Positions 1-7,342 of a stretch of 15,822 bases of DNA are shown here, piece after piece. The notes under the pieces are model-generated. The model did no database searches. It was not told the DNA's origin and was given only the letters and a program-made list of their open reading frames with translations. The stretch is from Treponema sp. Lineage in GTDB: Bacteria; Spirochaetota; Spirochaetia; Treponematales; UBA12059. Each line of letters opens with the position of its first letter. The stretch's first letter is position 1. The stretch spans positions 1-15,822 of the forward strand of contig JAAYUR010000330.1 of assembly GCA_012517645.1 (NCBI GenBank). Direction: 5' to 3'. Position numbers and translations under genes: made by a program.

Positions 1-378
1 GTACAGCTTCTCGATCGAGGGCATCTCTTCCCGGCAGGGGGGGCACCAGGTGGCCCAGAAATTGAGCAGGGTGATCTTCCCCCTTAAGGCCGAGGGAACC
101 AGGGCGGGGCCGCCGGCCCGGGGCTGGACCGAGAAAGGGGGTATCTCGACGGGAGCCGGGAACACGTAGAACCCCAGAGACTCGAACCGGTCGGAGTACC
201 AGGGTTTCGAGGCGGAGGCGGGCAGGGCGGGAACCGGATCTGAACTCAGGGATGTCGGGCCGGATGCAGGCGCCGCGACGGCTTCGCCGGCGGGGGAGGC
301 GGATTCAACCCGGTTCGTTCGGGAACAGCCGGCCGCGAGCAAGGCCGCGGCGATCAGAACCAGGGGGACGGGTTTCAC
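1..378 (-). CDS. TlpA-like thioredoxin-fold lipoprotein, C-terminus cut by window edge
   Basis: Seen: translated from the minus strand starting at a GTG at 378-376, the frame is open for 126 codons to the window edge. The N-terminus is a short basic and hydrophobic signal ending in LLAAGC, a lipobox with Cys18 as the likely lipidation site. A Ser/Ala/Pro-rich linker follows. Near residue 110 the pattern KITLLNFWATWCPPC appears, which is the strand and CxxC active site of TlpA/ResA-type thioredoxins, followed by REEMPSIEKLY. The start is supported by an AAGGAGAG ribosome site four bases upstream. Known: this family carries out extracytoplasmic thiol-disulfide exchange, for example in cytochrome maturation. 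Inference: a membrane-tethered redox protein facing the periplasm. The rest of the thioredoxin domain lies outside the window, so the specific partner cannot be told. It is divergent from clpP. Confidence 0.88.
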   Translation of the reverse strand, partial: MKPVPLVLIAAALLAAGCSRTNRVESASPAGEAVAAPASGPTSLSSDPVPALPASASKPWYSDRFESLGFYVFPAPVEIPPFSVQPRAGGPALVPSALRGKITLLNFWATWCPPCREEMPSIEKLY

Positions 379-514
379 GGTTCTCTCCTTGGGGATTGGG
401 AGTATATAAAAATTACTATGTTACTCCCTCCGAATCAAGGCGGATCCGTCGGTCTATTCAAAGCGTCCGCGGCTTTCACACTCCGCCGGATAGCCGTCGT
501 CCACCTTTTTTCGG

Positions 515-520
515 TATACT
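515..520 (+). promoter_or_regulatory. Candidate -10 element (TATACT) for the clpP gene
   Basis: TATACT differs from the sigma-70 -10 consensus at one base and lies 59 bases before the clpP start, in the AT-richer divergent region 400-520. No convincing -35 hexamer is seen 16-18 bases upstream. The leader that would follow can fold GGCTTCGC (530-537) on GCGGAGCC (550-557) with one G-U pair. The call rests on the -10 alone. Confidence 0.3.
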
Positions 521-579
521 AAAGCATACGGCTTCGCGGTATTAGGGCGGCGGAGCCGAGCGAAACCCAATGAGTTCCG

Positions 580-1200
580 ATGAAGTCTCTCCATTCCATA
601 CGCGACATCCTTCGCGCCGAGGGCGAGGAGGAGGATACCCCCCCCGAGAAGATATCGCTCCCCGATCCGCTGGCCGAGCGCTTCTTGAAGACCCGGACTA
701 TCCTGCTCTCCGGGGAAGTCAACAAGGAGACCGCGGAAAAGGTGATCAGCCGGCTGCTCCTGCTGGAGAGCCAGTCGGACGAGCCGATCCGTATCCTGAT
801 CGACTCCCCCGGCGGGGACGTGGACGCCGGGTACGCCGTCTTCGACATGGCCCGGTTCGTGAAGCCCCAGGTCTGGATGATCGGCATGGGCCTGGTGGCC
901 AGCGCCGGAGCCCTGATCCTCCTGGCCGCGCCCAAGGAGCGCCGCGTCGGGCTTCCCAACTCGCACTACCTCATCCACCAGCCCCTCTCCGGTCTCCGGG
1001 GCGTCGCCACGGACATCGAGATCCACGCCCGGGAGATCGAGCGGACCCGGGATCGCATCAACAAGCTGATAGCCCGGGAAACCGGGCAGGATCTGGAGCG
1101 GGTCAAGAAGGACACGGACCGGGACTATTGGATGACCGCCGAGGAAGCCGTTGCCTACGGGCTCATCTCCCGAACGGTAAGCCGCAGGGACGAGCTGTAA
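580..1200 (+). CDS. clpP: ATP-dependent Clp protease proteolytic subunit, divergent ClpP form
   Basis: Seen: 206 residues. The ClpP fold signature is present: DSPGGDVDAG at 75-84, the nucleophile Ser108 in LVASAGA, catalytic His133 in LIHQP, and Asp182 in TDRDYWM followed by the typical TAEEAVAYGLI. The triad is therefore complete. The N-terminus is short and acidic (EGEEED at 14-19) and then reads LAERFLKTRTILLSG, unlike the usual ClpP opening with its conserved axial-loop tyrosine. Known: ClpP forms tetradecameric barrels that degrade proteins delivered by ClpX or ClpA/C. Inference: this is a second, divergent ClpP isoform rather than the housekeeping copy, since no clpX or tig neighbour is present. 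An in-frame TGA at 571-573 makes ATG 580 the first possible start; no clear Shine-Dalgarno sequence precedes it. It lies 3 bases before purC and is probably cotranscribed with it. Confidence 0.93.
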   Translation: MKSLHSIRDILRAEGEEEDTPPEKISLPDPLAERFLKTRTILLSGEVNKETAEKVISRLLLLESQSDEPIRILIDSPGGDVDAGYAVFDMARFVKPQVWMIGMGLVASAGALILLAAPKERRVGLPNSHYLIHQPLSGLRGVATDIEIHAREIERTRDRINKLIARETGQDLERVKKDTDRDYWMTAEEAVAYGLISRTVSRRDEL

Positions 1201-1203
1201 GGC

Positions 1204-2181
1204 ATGGATCCCCGGTCGATCGCCGCGGCCCTGCCCTACGCGTACGAAGGTCTGCCCGACAAGGCGGCGGGGGGCCGACCCCTTTACCGGGGCAAGGTCC
1301 GGGACGTCGTGGAGGGGCCCGGGCGCCTTCTTCTCGTGGCCAGCGACCGGATCTCCGCCTACGACAGGATCCTCTCCACGATTCCCTTCAAGGGAGAGGT
1401 CCTCACCCGGGTCTCGGCCTGGTGGTTCGCCCGGACCTCGGACATCGTCCCGAACCACATGATTCCCCCTTCGGAGCTGGGGGGGCGCGACCCCCTGTCC
1501 GAGACGGGCCGGGCCTGCCTGGTACGGAAGGCGGACATGGTGCCCGTGGAGGTGGTGGTCCGGGGTTTCCTGACCGGCTCCGCCTGGCGGGACTACCAGG
1601 CGGGCAGGCGGGTTTCCGGCATCGATCTACCTTCCGGTCTGGCCCGGGACTCGGAGTTCCCGGAACCCCTGTTGACCCCCTCCACGAAGGAAGCCTCCGG
1701 CCATGACCGCCCGGTAAGCGGCGAGGAGCTCGTGCGCTCGGGCTTGGTGGACGCGGACCTCTGGGATCAGATCGCCCGGGCGGCCCGGGCCCTGTACCTT
1801 CGGGGCCGCCGAATCGCCCGGGAGCACGGCCTTATCCTGGTGGACACCAAGTACGAGTTCGGCACCCTGGACGGTCGGCTGATCCTGGCGGACGAGATCC
1901 ACACCCCCGACTCCAGCCGGTATTGGAGGCTCCCCGGCGGGGACTCCGCCCCGGACGGCGCCCGAAGGGAGCTGGACAAGGAGAGCTTCCGCCGCTGGTT
2001 GGCGGACCGAGGCTTTACCGGGGACGGCCCTGCCCCGGAGATCCCCGACGGTATCCGGATCGAGACCGCGGCCCGGTACGTGGAGGCCTACGAGGCCATC
2101 ACGGGAGAGGTTTTTGAGCCCGCCGGGCTCTCGACGCAAGCGCTGGACGAATTGCTGGCGGAGTGGACCCTGGCCGTCTAG
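1204..2181 (+). CDS. purC: Phosphoribosylaminoimidazole-succinocarboxamide synthase (SAICAR synthetase)
   Basis: Seen: 325 residues with the family's motifs in order: YRGKVRDVV near residue 28, SDRISAYDRIL near 49, NHMIPP near 85, VVRGFLTGSAWRDY near 118, LLTPSTKEASGHDRP near 155, LVDTKYEFG near 213 and DEIHTPDSSRYW near 230. The length matches the longer form of the enzyme (about 300 residues, as in yeast Ade1) rather than the shorter bacterial form of about 240. Known: it condenses CAIR with aspartate using ATP in the eighth step of de novo IMP synthesis, in the cytoplasm. Ends in TAG. It starts 3 bases after clpP stops, so translational coupling is likely. No other purine genes are in the window. 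Confidence 0.96.
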   Translation: MDPRSIAAALPYAYEGLPDKAAGGRPLYRGKVRDVVEGPGRLLLVASDRISAYDRILSTIPFKGEVLTRVSAWWFARTSDIVPNHMIPPSELGGRDPLSETGRACLVRKADMVPVEVVVRGFLTGSAWRDYQAGRRVSGIDLPSGLARDSEFPEPLLTPSTKEASGHDRPVSGEELVRSGLVDADLWDQIARAARALYLRGRRIAREHGLILVDTKYEFGTLDGRLILADEIHTPDSSRYWRLPGGDSAPDGARRELDKESFRRWLADRGFTGDGPAPEIPDGIRIETAARYVEAYEAITGEVFEPAGLSTQALDELLAEWTLAV

Positions 2182-2201
2182 AGACGGCCCGGAGGTCCGA
2201 C

Positions 2202-3260
2202 ATGCGGTTTTCTCGTTTCGGCGCGGCGGCGGCCGCGGTTCTGGCGATCCTGTCTCTCAGTTCCTCCCGCTGTTCCCTTCTGGATCTACCCCGCGGCGAA
2301 GTGACCATCCTCTCCTGGAACCTCCAGACCCTCTTCGATGACCGGGACGACGGCGCGGAGTTCCCGGGCTGGTCCGTGGCCAAGGGCCTGTGGAACGCCG
2401 AAGGGTACCGGACGCGGCTCAAGAATCTTTCCCGGGCCGCGGCCGCGGCCTTTCCGGGGGGACCCTCGATCCTGATCCTCCAGGAGGTCGAGAATATCCG
2501 GGTCGCGGAGGATCTGGCGGCCCTTCTGCCCGGCTCGTGGCCCACCCGGATCGTCTGCGAGGGAGAGGGCGCCGCTCTCCGCAGCGCGGTTCTGTCCCGG
2601 TTCCCGGCGGTTTCCGCCCGGGCCCATTCCGTGGATCCGGGTCCGGACGTCCGGAAGGGGGACCTGCGTCCCCTTCTGGAGGTGGTCCTGGACGCCGAGG
2701 GGGTCCGCCTGTGGATCCTGGCCGCCCACTGGAAGAGCAAGCTGGGGGGCGCCCGGGCTACGGAGCCCGTGCGACGGACTCAGGCGGCCCTGGCGGCCCG
2801 GAGGATCGGGGAGATCCTCGCGGAGGATCCGGCCGCGGAGATCCTGCTGGCCGGGGACCTTAACGAAAACCCCGACGAATGGGGCCGGGTAGGAGGCTCC
2901 TGGCCCACGGCCTTGCTTCCCGAGGAGCGCGCCGGTGTCGAACCGGGTTGGACGGATCGGATTCTCGTGGCTCGAAGCCCCGGGGACGTCGGCCTCGGCC
3001 CCTTCGGTCTTGCCCTATGGAGCCCCTGGGAGGATTCGGGAGGGTTCAGCTACGTCCATGAGGGCCTGCCGGAGCGGATCGACCATGTCCTGTTGGGCCC
3101 GGGGCTCCTGGACGGCCGAGGCTTATCCTTCTTCTCCTTCTCCGCGGAACCCGAGGCGGAGCTTCTATCGGACGACGGGGCGCCCCGGGCTTGGGATTCC
3201 CGGAACCGGGAGGGATACTCCGACCATCTGCCCCTCCGTCTGGTGTTGCGGCGGCACTGA
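2202..3260 (+). CDS. Endonuclease/exonuclease/phosphatase family protein, probably secreted or lipidated
   Basis: Seen: the frame is open from a GTG at 2163, but ATG 2202 has GGAGG six bases upstream (2191-2195) and begins a signal peptide, so it is preferred (352 residues). The signal has a basic start, an Ala-rich core and then LSSSRC, with Cys24 a possible relaxed lipobox cysteine. The EEP (DNase I-like) fold motifs follow: ILSWNLQ (Asn40), ILQEVEN (Glu95), AAHWKSK, LLAGDLNENPDE, ERIDHVLL and the closing YSDHLPL. Known: this Mg-dependent superfamily includes DNases, phosphodiesterases and sphingomyelinases. Inference: an extracytoplasmic hydrolase acting on nucleic acid or a phosphodiester; the substrate is not readable from sequence. 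It follows purC by 20 bases. Confidence 0.88.
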   Translation: MRFSRFGAAAAAVLAILSLSSSRCSLLDLPRGEVTILSWNLQTLFDDRDDGAEFPGWSVAKGLWNAEGYRTRLKNLSRAAAAAFPGGPSILILQEVENIRVAEDLAALLPGSWPTRIVCEGEGAALRSAVLSRFPAVSARAHSVDPGPDVRKGDLRPLLEVVLDAEGVRLWILAAHWKSKLGGARATEPVRRTQAALAARRIGEILAEDPAAEILLAGDLNENPDEWGRVGGSWPTALLPEERAGVEPGWTDRILVARSPGDVGLGPFGLALWSPWEDSGGFSYVHEGLPERIDHVLLGPGLLDGRGLSFFSFSAEPEAELLSDDGAPRAWDSRNREGYSDHLPLRLVLRRH

Positions 3261-3400
3261 ACGGGGCGGCGGGCGCGTGTCCCGGCCCGGGGCGCGGCCT
3301 CGGGTCAGGTCGCCCCGCAGGATCAAACCGGGGCTCCGGACGGGGGCCGGCACAGGGCTGGGTTCCCCTCCGCGTATGGCCAAGCCCGGGGCGCCCGGGG

Positions 3401-3406
3401 TACAAT
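3401..3406 (+). promoter_or_regulatory. Candidate -10 element (TACAAT) just before the XPB helicase start
   Basis: TACAAT is one base from the -10 consensus and ends nine bases before ATG 3416, so transcription would begin about 2-4 bases before the start codon. Upstream sits CCCGGG (3385-3390), GCG, CCCGGG (3394-3399), a possible operator between -35 and -10. No good -35 and no Shine-Dalgarno sequence is seen. Confidence 0.4.
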
Positions 3407-3415
3407 CACCTTGAT

Positions 3416-4570
3416 ATGTCCGATTCCAAGCCCTTGATCGTGCAGAGCGACCTGAGCCTTCTGCTGGACGCCCACGATCCGGGCTTCGAGAAGGCCCGGG
3501 AGGAGCTGAGCCCCTTCGCCCAGCTGGAGAAGAGCCCCGAGCACTTCCACTCCTACAGGATCACCCCGCTGTCCCTCTGGAACGCCGCGGCCGCGGGTTT
3601 TTCCGCGGAGGACGCGGTCTCGGTCCTGGTCCGCTGGGCTCGGTACGAGGTGCCCCAGAGCGTGCTCTACACGATCCGGGAGACCTCCGCCCGGTTCGGG
3701 AAGCTCCTTCTGCGGGAGGGGGACGCGGACGGGGACCTCCTTTTGACCTGCGAAGACCGCAGGGTGGCCGCGGAGATCTCCTCCTCCCGACGCCTGTCCC
3801 CGTGGATCTCCCCGGTATCCGGGGGTTTCCGGGTCCGCCGGATCGACCGGGGTACGGTGAAGCAGGAGCTTACGGCCCTGGGCTGGCCCGTGAAGGACCT
3901 GGCGCCCCTGACGGACGGGGAACCCCTGGCCTTTTCCCTGCGGAGCACGACAGCTGCCGGGAAGGCCTTTTCCCTCCGGCCCTACCAGACCGACGCGGTC
4001 CGGGCCTTCCTGGGGGACCGGGGGCCGGGCACGGGGTACGGGGTCGTGGTCCTGCCCTGCGGGGCGGGCAAGACCGTGGTGGCCATGGCCGCCGCGGCGG
4101 AGATCGGGAGAAAGACCCTGGTGGTGACCACGAACGTCGCCGCGGTCCACCAGTGGATGGACGAGCTGGCGGACAAGACGGACCTGGCCGCCGAGGCCGT
4201 CGGAGAGTATACGGGAATCCGCAAGGAGGTACGCCCCGTCACCATCGCCACCTACCAGGTCTTGGTGTGGAGGCCCGACAAGGACTCGGACTACCCCCAT
4301 TTCGACCTCTTCCGCCGGGAAAAATGGGGGCTGGTGATCTACGACGAGGTACATCTCCTGCCCGCCCCGGTCTTCCGGGTGGTGGCGGAGATCCAGGCGG
4401 TCCGGCGTCTGGGACTCACGGCCACCCTGGTCCGGGAGGACGGCCGGGAGGAGGACGTCTTCAGCCTGATCGGTCCCAAGAAGTACGATGTTCCCTGGAA
4501 GGACCTGGAGCGCAAGGGCTTCATCGCCGAGGCCTTCTGCCGGGAGATCCGGGTCGCCCTGCCCGAGTAG
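3416..4570 (+). CDS. XPB/ERCC3-type DNA helicase, N-terminal part ending at an in-frame amber codon
   Basis: Seen: 384 residues ending at TAG 4568-4570. The opening SDSKPLIVQSDLSLLLDA and the run SYRITPLSLWNAAAAGFS match the N-terminal region of bacterial XPB (Mycobacterium XPB type). RecA-like domain 1 is complete: LPCGAGKT Walker A at 213-220, VVTTNVAAVHQW at 236-247, DEVH box at 310-313, TAT motif at 335-337, and the XPB-specific RED motif (Arg340-Glu341-Asp342). The thumb region begins and the frame stops after IRVALPE. The same frame resumes immediately with the second motor domain (see 4589-5089), so this is one gene interrupted by one codon. Known: XPB is a 3'-5' superfamily 2 helicase/translocase for DNA repair. 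Without domain 2 this product cannot be an active helicase. Start ATG 3416 fits the family N-terminus. The uninterrupted product would be about 557 residues, close to the 540-550 usual. Confidence 0.92.
   Translation: MSDSKPLIVQSDLSLLLDAHDPGFEKAREELSPFAQLEKSPEHFHSYRITPLSLWNAAAAGFSAEDAVSVLVRWARYEVPQSVLYTIRETSARFGKLLLREGDADGDLLLTCEDRRVAAEISSSRRLSPWISPVSGGFRVRRIDRGTVKQELTALGWPVKDLAPLTDGEPLAFSLRSTTAAGKAFSLRPYQTDAVRAFLGDRGPGTGYGVVVLPCGAGKTVVAMAAAAEIGRKTLVVTTNVAAVHQWMDELADKTDLAAEAVGEYTGIRKEVRPVTIATYQVLVWRPDKDSDYPHFDLFRREKWGLVIYDEVHLLPAPVFRVVAEIQAVRRLGLTATLVREDGREEDVFSLIGPKKYDVPWKDLERKGFIAEAFCREIRVALPE
4568..4570 (+). other. In-frame TAG (codon 385) interrupting the XPB helicase gene
   Basis: The codon lies between CTGCCCGAG and GACGCGGTC, in the poorly conserved stretch that joins the two motor domains. 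One base change (for example from GAG, CAG or AAG) would explain it. TAG also ends purC, the 11744 gene and the PSP1 gene here, so general reassignment of TAG is unlikely. Confidence 0.95.
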
Positions 4571-4588
4571 GACGCGGTCCGGTACGCC

Positions 4589-5089
4589 GTGGCGGAGACC
4601 CGGGCGAAACATCGGATCGCGGCGGAGAACCCCCGGAAGCTCGGGATCGTCCGGGAGCTGGTCGCGAACCACCCCGAGGACTCCATCCTGGTGATCGGCC
4701 AGTACCTGGACCAGCTGGGGGCCATCGCCCGGGACCTCGGGGCCCCCCTGGTTACCGGGGCGGTGCCCAACGCGGAGCGGGAACGGATCTACAAGGACTT
4801 CAAGGAAGGCCGGGTTCGGGTGATCGTAGTGTCCAAGGTGGCGAACTTCGCCATCGACCTGCCGGACGCCTCCGTTGCCGTACAGGTTTCCGGTGCCTTC
4901 GGATCCCGGCAGGAAGAAGCCCAGAGGCTGGGAAGGATACTCCGTCCGAAGGACCGGAACTCCTGGTTCTATTCCCTGGTTTCCCGGTTCACGGACGAGG
5001 AGGATTTTGCGGCCAATCGTCACCGCTTCCTCGCGGAGCAGGGGTATCGGTACACCATCGAATCCTGGGACGGGGACCCGTGGAACTGA
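4589..5089 (+). CDS. XPB/ERCC3-type DNA helicase, C-terminal motor domain downstream of the amber codon
   Basis: Seen: 166 residues from a GTG 18 bases after the TAG, in the same frame as the N-terminal half and with no other stop. It holds RecA-like domain 2: SILVIGQYLDQL (motif IV region), VSKVANFAIDLPDASVAVQ (motif V) and QRLGRILRPK (motif VI, residues 112-121), then the family ending RFLAEQGYRYTI. The few residues between the TAG and the GTG also align to XPB (DAVRYAVAE). Inference: the conserved motifs argue for a very recent mutation, a sequence error, or real readthrough or re-initiation; an old pseudogene would have decayed. No Shine-Dalgarno sequence precedes GTG 4589, so independent translation is only a possibility. 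The last ten bases overlap the next gene. Confidence 0.85.
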   Translation: MAETRAKHRIAAENPRKLGIVRELVANHPEDSILVIGQYLDQLGAIARDLGAPLVTGAVPNAERERIYKDFKEGRVRVIVVSKVANFAIDLPDASVAVQVSGAFGSRQEEAQRLGRILRPKDRNSWFYSLVSRFTDEEDFAANRHRFLAEQGYRYTIESWDGDPWN

Positions 5090-7341
5090 AAACCCTTCCC
5101 CCTTCGGTCTGGCGGGACGCCCTGGTGGCGGAGGATACGGAAGCCTTCCTGTCCGCGGTCCGGAACTACCTGGGACCCGTCCCCACGCCGTACAACAAGC
5201 ACGCCCTGGTGGCCCGGCTCGAGGCCTTCCTCAAGAAGCCCGAGACCGGGGACGCCCAGGCCGCCCTGCTGGATTCCCTGGACGCCCGAATCCTGGGGGC
5301 CCTGGCCGCGGCCGGGCCCTGTTCCGAAGGCTTTCTCCGGGAACTCCTCGCGGACGAACACGGCCCGTGGGAGCTTTCCCTCCGCCTCGCGAACCTGCGG
5401 GACCGGCTGGTCCTGTTCCGGGCTCCGAGCTCGTCCGGGCCGATCCTGGCCGTGACGCCCGCCCTGGCCCCCCGCTTGGCCCGGGAGGCGGATTTGCGGG
5501 GCCTGCTGGGCTGTTCCCCCTGGGAGGGGCCGCCCCCTCCTCCGGGGGTGGACGCGGACACGATCTGCGCGGCCGCCTCGATCCTCTTCCACCAGGACGG
5601 ACCCCTCCGCCGGGACGGGCGACCCTCCAAGCGCGTCCGGACCCGCCTCCTGTCCCTCCTGCCGGAGTTGGCCGGTTTTTCCCCCATCGACGGCAGGCTC
5701 GTCTCCGAAGGCGCCTCGGGGGATCCGGAAGCCCGCCGGGCCGCGCCGGAACCCCCCGCCGGATTTTCCGAGGCGGCCGGGTCCGGCGGTTCCGACGCGA
5801 CCCTGGACGCCCTGATCGCGGGGTTCCGGGGGGCCGGCCTGCTGATTCCCGCGGAAGGAGGAGCCGAGGGTCCCGACATGCTCCGTCTCGCGGACGTCGC
5901 GGAGGCTTGGGGGGAGCGTCTTCCCTTCCTTCTCGCGGAGGCAGCCCGGGAGCTGTCCTTCCGTCCCGACGGCGACGCCGGGCCGCCCCCGCGGCCGTCG
6001 CTGCCGGAACGGGCGCGGCTCCTGGAGTCCATAGCCGCTGCGATACCTCCCGGGGCGGCGGTCAGCGAGGCGGGGTTCCGTCGGCTGGCCCTCCTGTCGA
6101 TCGAGCCCCGGGGCGGCGCGGGGGCGGCCCGGGCCGAGTCCTGCGCGGAGGCGTTGCTCCGCTTCGGCCTGGTCCGCAGGACCGCCTCCGGGATCGTACG
6201 GGCCGCGGCGGTCCGGCGGGCACCCAGGATCGCCCCGGGTTCCGGGGTCGACGGGGAGAAGAACGGCACTCCCGGGAGTTCGCCTGTCGGGGCCTCCGAG
6301 GACGCCGGGCCGTCCGGTCCGGTACTGGCGGTGGAGGCCTCCCATACCCTACGGGTGCTGCCCGAGGCGGATCCCGCGGTCCGGGCTTTTTCGGGAACCG
6401 TGGGGCGTCTCGAGAGCCGCGGGGAGGTCTGGTCCTGCGTCCTGGACCGGAAGAGCGTACGCCGAGCCCTGGATGCGGGCCTGGGATCGGAGAGGATCGT
6501 CCGAACCCTGGAAGCGCTCTCCGGCCGCGCCCTGCCCCAGAGTCTGGCTTTTTCCCTGGCGGGCTGGGAAAAGGAGCATCTTTCGGTTAGGCTATACTAC
6601 GGGTACGTTCTGGCCGCCGAGGGCCCCGCCCGGACCCGGGCGGAAAACGCCCCTTCCCTGGTCGGCCTTCGGGGTCCGGCCGTTGCGGACGGGGCGTGGC
6701 TCCTCAGGTCCGACGACCCCGGGGAGATCCGCGTCGCCATGGAGAGGGCGGGGATGCACGCCCCCCGGATCCGAAGGGCGGAAGGGCTGCTCGGCCCCAG
6801 GGATGCTCCGGAGGGGCGGGAGACTCCGGGAGGCCCCGTGGGGGATCCGGGGGCTCCGGCGGACAGGCCTGCCTGGTCCCGCCTCCTGGACCCTGCCGCG
6901 GCGGTCTCGGGGGAGCCCCGGAGATCCGGACCGTCGGAAATCCGGGCCCGGCTCCGAGCCCGGCTGGAATCCTTGGACGCGCCGGAGGGGCGCAGGGCCG
7001 AGCTGGCGGATCGGATCGATCGCAGGATCATCCTGAGCGAGGATCAGCTGACCCGGGCCGAAACGGACGGCCCGGGCCTGGAAGCCGGCGCCTTAGACTA
7101 CATGGGCAAGGTTAGGGTGATCGAACGGGTGCTTCGCTCGGGCGGGGCGGTCCTGGAGATCCTTGCCCGGCGGGCGGACGGACAGCCGGAACTATGCCGG
7201 GTCCGCCCCCTGGAGCTTGAAAAGACCGAGCGGGGGCTGGTCCTCCGAGCCGCGGACGCGGAGGACGGGAGCGTTCGGGTGCTATCCGTAAGCTCCATGA
7301 GTCACGTGAAGCGGATAAAAACCACATTGTTTGGAGATTAA
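5080..7341 (+). CDS. Helicase-associated protein (XPB/Ssl2-like Helicase_C_3 region plus WYL-like C-terminus)
   Basis: Seen: start GTG 5080 overlaps the helicase stop by ten bases (VELKTLPPSVW); 753 residues, rich in Ala, Arg, Gly, Leu and Pro. Residues about 1-200 look helical (winged-helix-like, with LDSLDARILGALAAAG). Around 414-567 the order VLPEADPAVRAFSG, Arg-rich stretch, LDRKSVRRALDAGL, LEALSGRALPQSLAF, SDDPGEIRVAMERAG matches the Helicase_C_3 pattern of XPB/Ssl2-associated proteins. The final 80 residues (LCRVRPLELEKTERGLVLRAAD, then SSMSHVKRI) resemble a WYL-type regulatory or ligand-binding fold. Known: in actinobacteria such as M. tuberculosis a protein of this kind is encoded next to XPB (Rv0861c/Rv0862c). 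Inference: a partner or regulator of the helicase. It has no helicase motifs of its own. The frame continues open far upstream to 3802, but that part is a shadow of the helicase. Confidence 0.8.
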   Translation: MELKTLPPSVWRDALVAEDTEAFLSAVRNYLGPVPTPYNKHALVARLEAFLKKPETGDAQAALLDSLDARILGALAAAGPCSEGFLRELLADEHGPWELSLRLANLRDRLVLFRAPSSSGPILAVTPALAPRLAREADLRGLLGCSPWEGPPPPPGVDADTICAAASILFHQDGPLRRDGRPSKRVRTRLLSLLPELAGFSPIDGRLVSEGASGDPEARRAAPEPPAGFSEAAGSGGSDATLDALIAGFRGAGLLIPAEGGAEGPDMLRLADVAEAWGERLPFLLAEAARELSFRPDGDAGPPPRPSLPERARLLESIAAAIPPGAAVSEAGFRRLALLSIEPRGGAGAARAESCAEALLRFGLVRRTASGIVRAAAVRRAPRIAPGSGVDGEKNGTPGSSPVGASEDAGPSGPVLAVEASHTLRVLPEADPAVRAFSGTVGRLESRGEVWSCVLDRKSVRRALDAGLGSERIVRTLEALSGRALPQSLAFSLAGWEKEHLSVRLYYGYVLAAEGPARTRAENAPSLVGLRGPAVADGAWLLRSDDPGEIRVAMERAGMHAPRIRRAEGLLGPRDAPEGRETPGGPVGDPGAPADRPAWSRLLDPAAAVSGEPRRSGPSEIRARLRARLESLDAPEGRRAELADRIDRRIILSEDQLTRAETDGPGLEAGALDYMGKVRVIERVLRSGGAVLEILARRADGQPELCRVRPLELEKTERGLVLRAADAEDGSVRVLSVSSMSHVKRIKTTLFGD

Positions 7342-7342
7342 G

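Noticed and set aside
252..545. 97-residue plus frame near the left end
   Set aside because: Antisense to the thioredoxin lipoprotein and its promoter region; no domain and Arg-rich shadow composition.
454..1458. 334-residue minus frame across clpP and purC
   Set aside because: Antisense shadow; clpP and purC have full catalytic motifs.
2163..2201. GTG 2163 as start of the EEP-family protein
   Set aside because: It would put 13 residues before the signal peptide and overlap purC; ATG 2202 has a proper GGAGG and a signal peptide.
4568..4570. TAG read as a general sense codon (for example pyrrolysine or a reassigned code)
   Set aside because: TAG ends at least three normal genes here and no pyl genes are visible, so general reassignment is unlikely; local readthrough remains open.
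3323..5023. 566-residue open frame on the minus strand
   Set aside because: It is antisense to the helicase, whose motifs are unmistakable; low-complexity composition typical of shadows in high-GC DNA.
3802..5079. Upstream part of a very long plus frame running from 3802 to 7341
   Set aside because: It overlaps the helicase gene in another frame and reads as Gly/Pro/Arg-rich shadow sequence; the real gene in this frame begins at GTG 5080.
5020..6345. 441- and 367-residue minus frames (5020-6345, 5166-6269)
   Set aside because: Antisense to the helicase-associated gene; Arg/Gly/Pro/Ser-rich with no domain.
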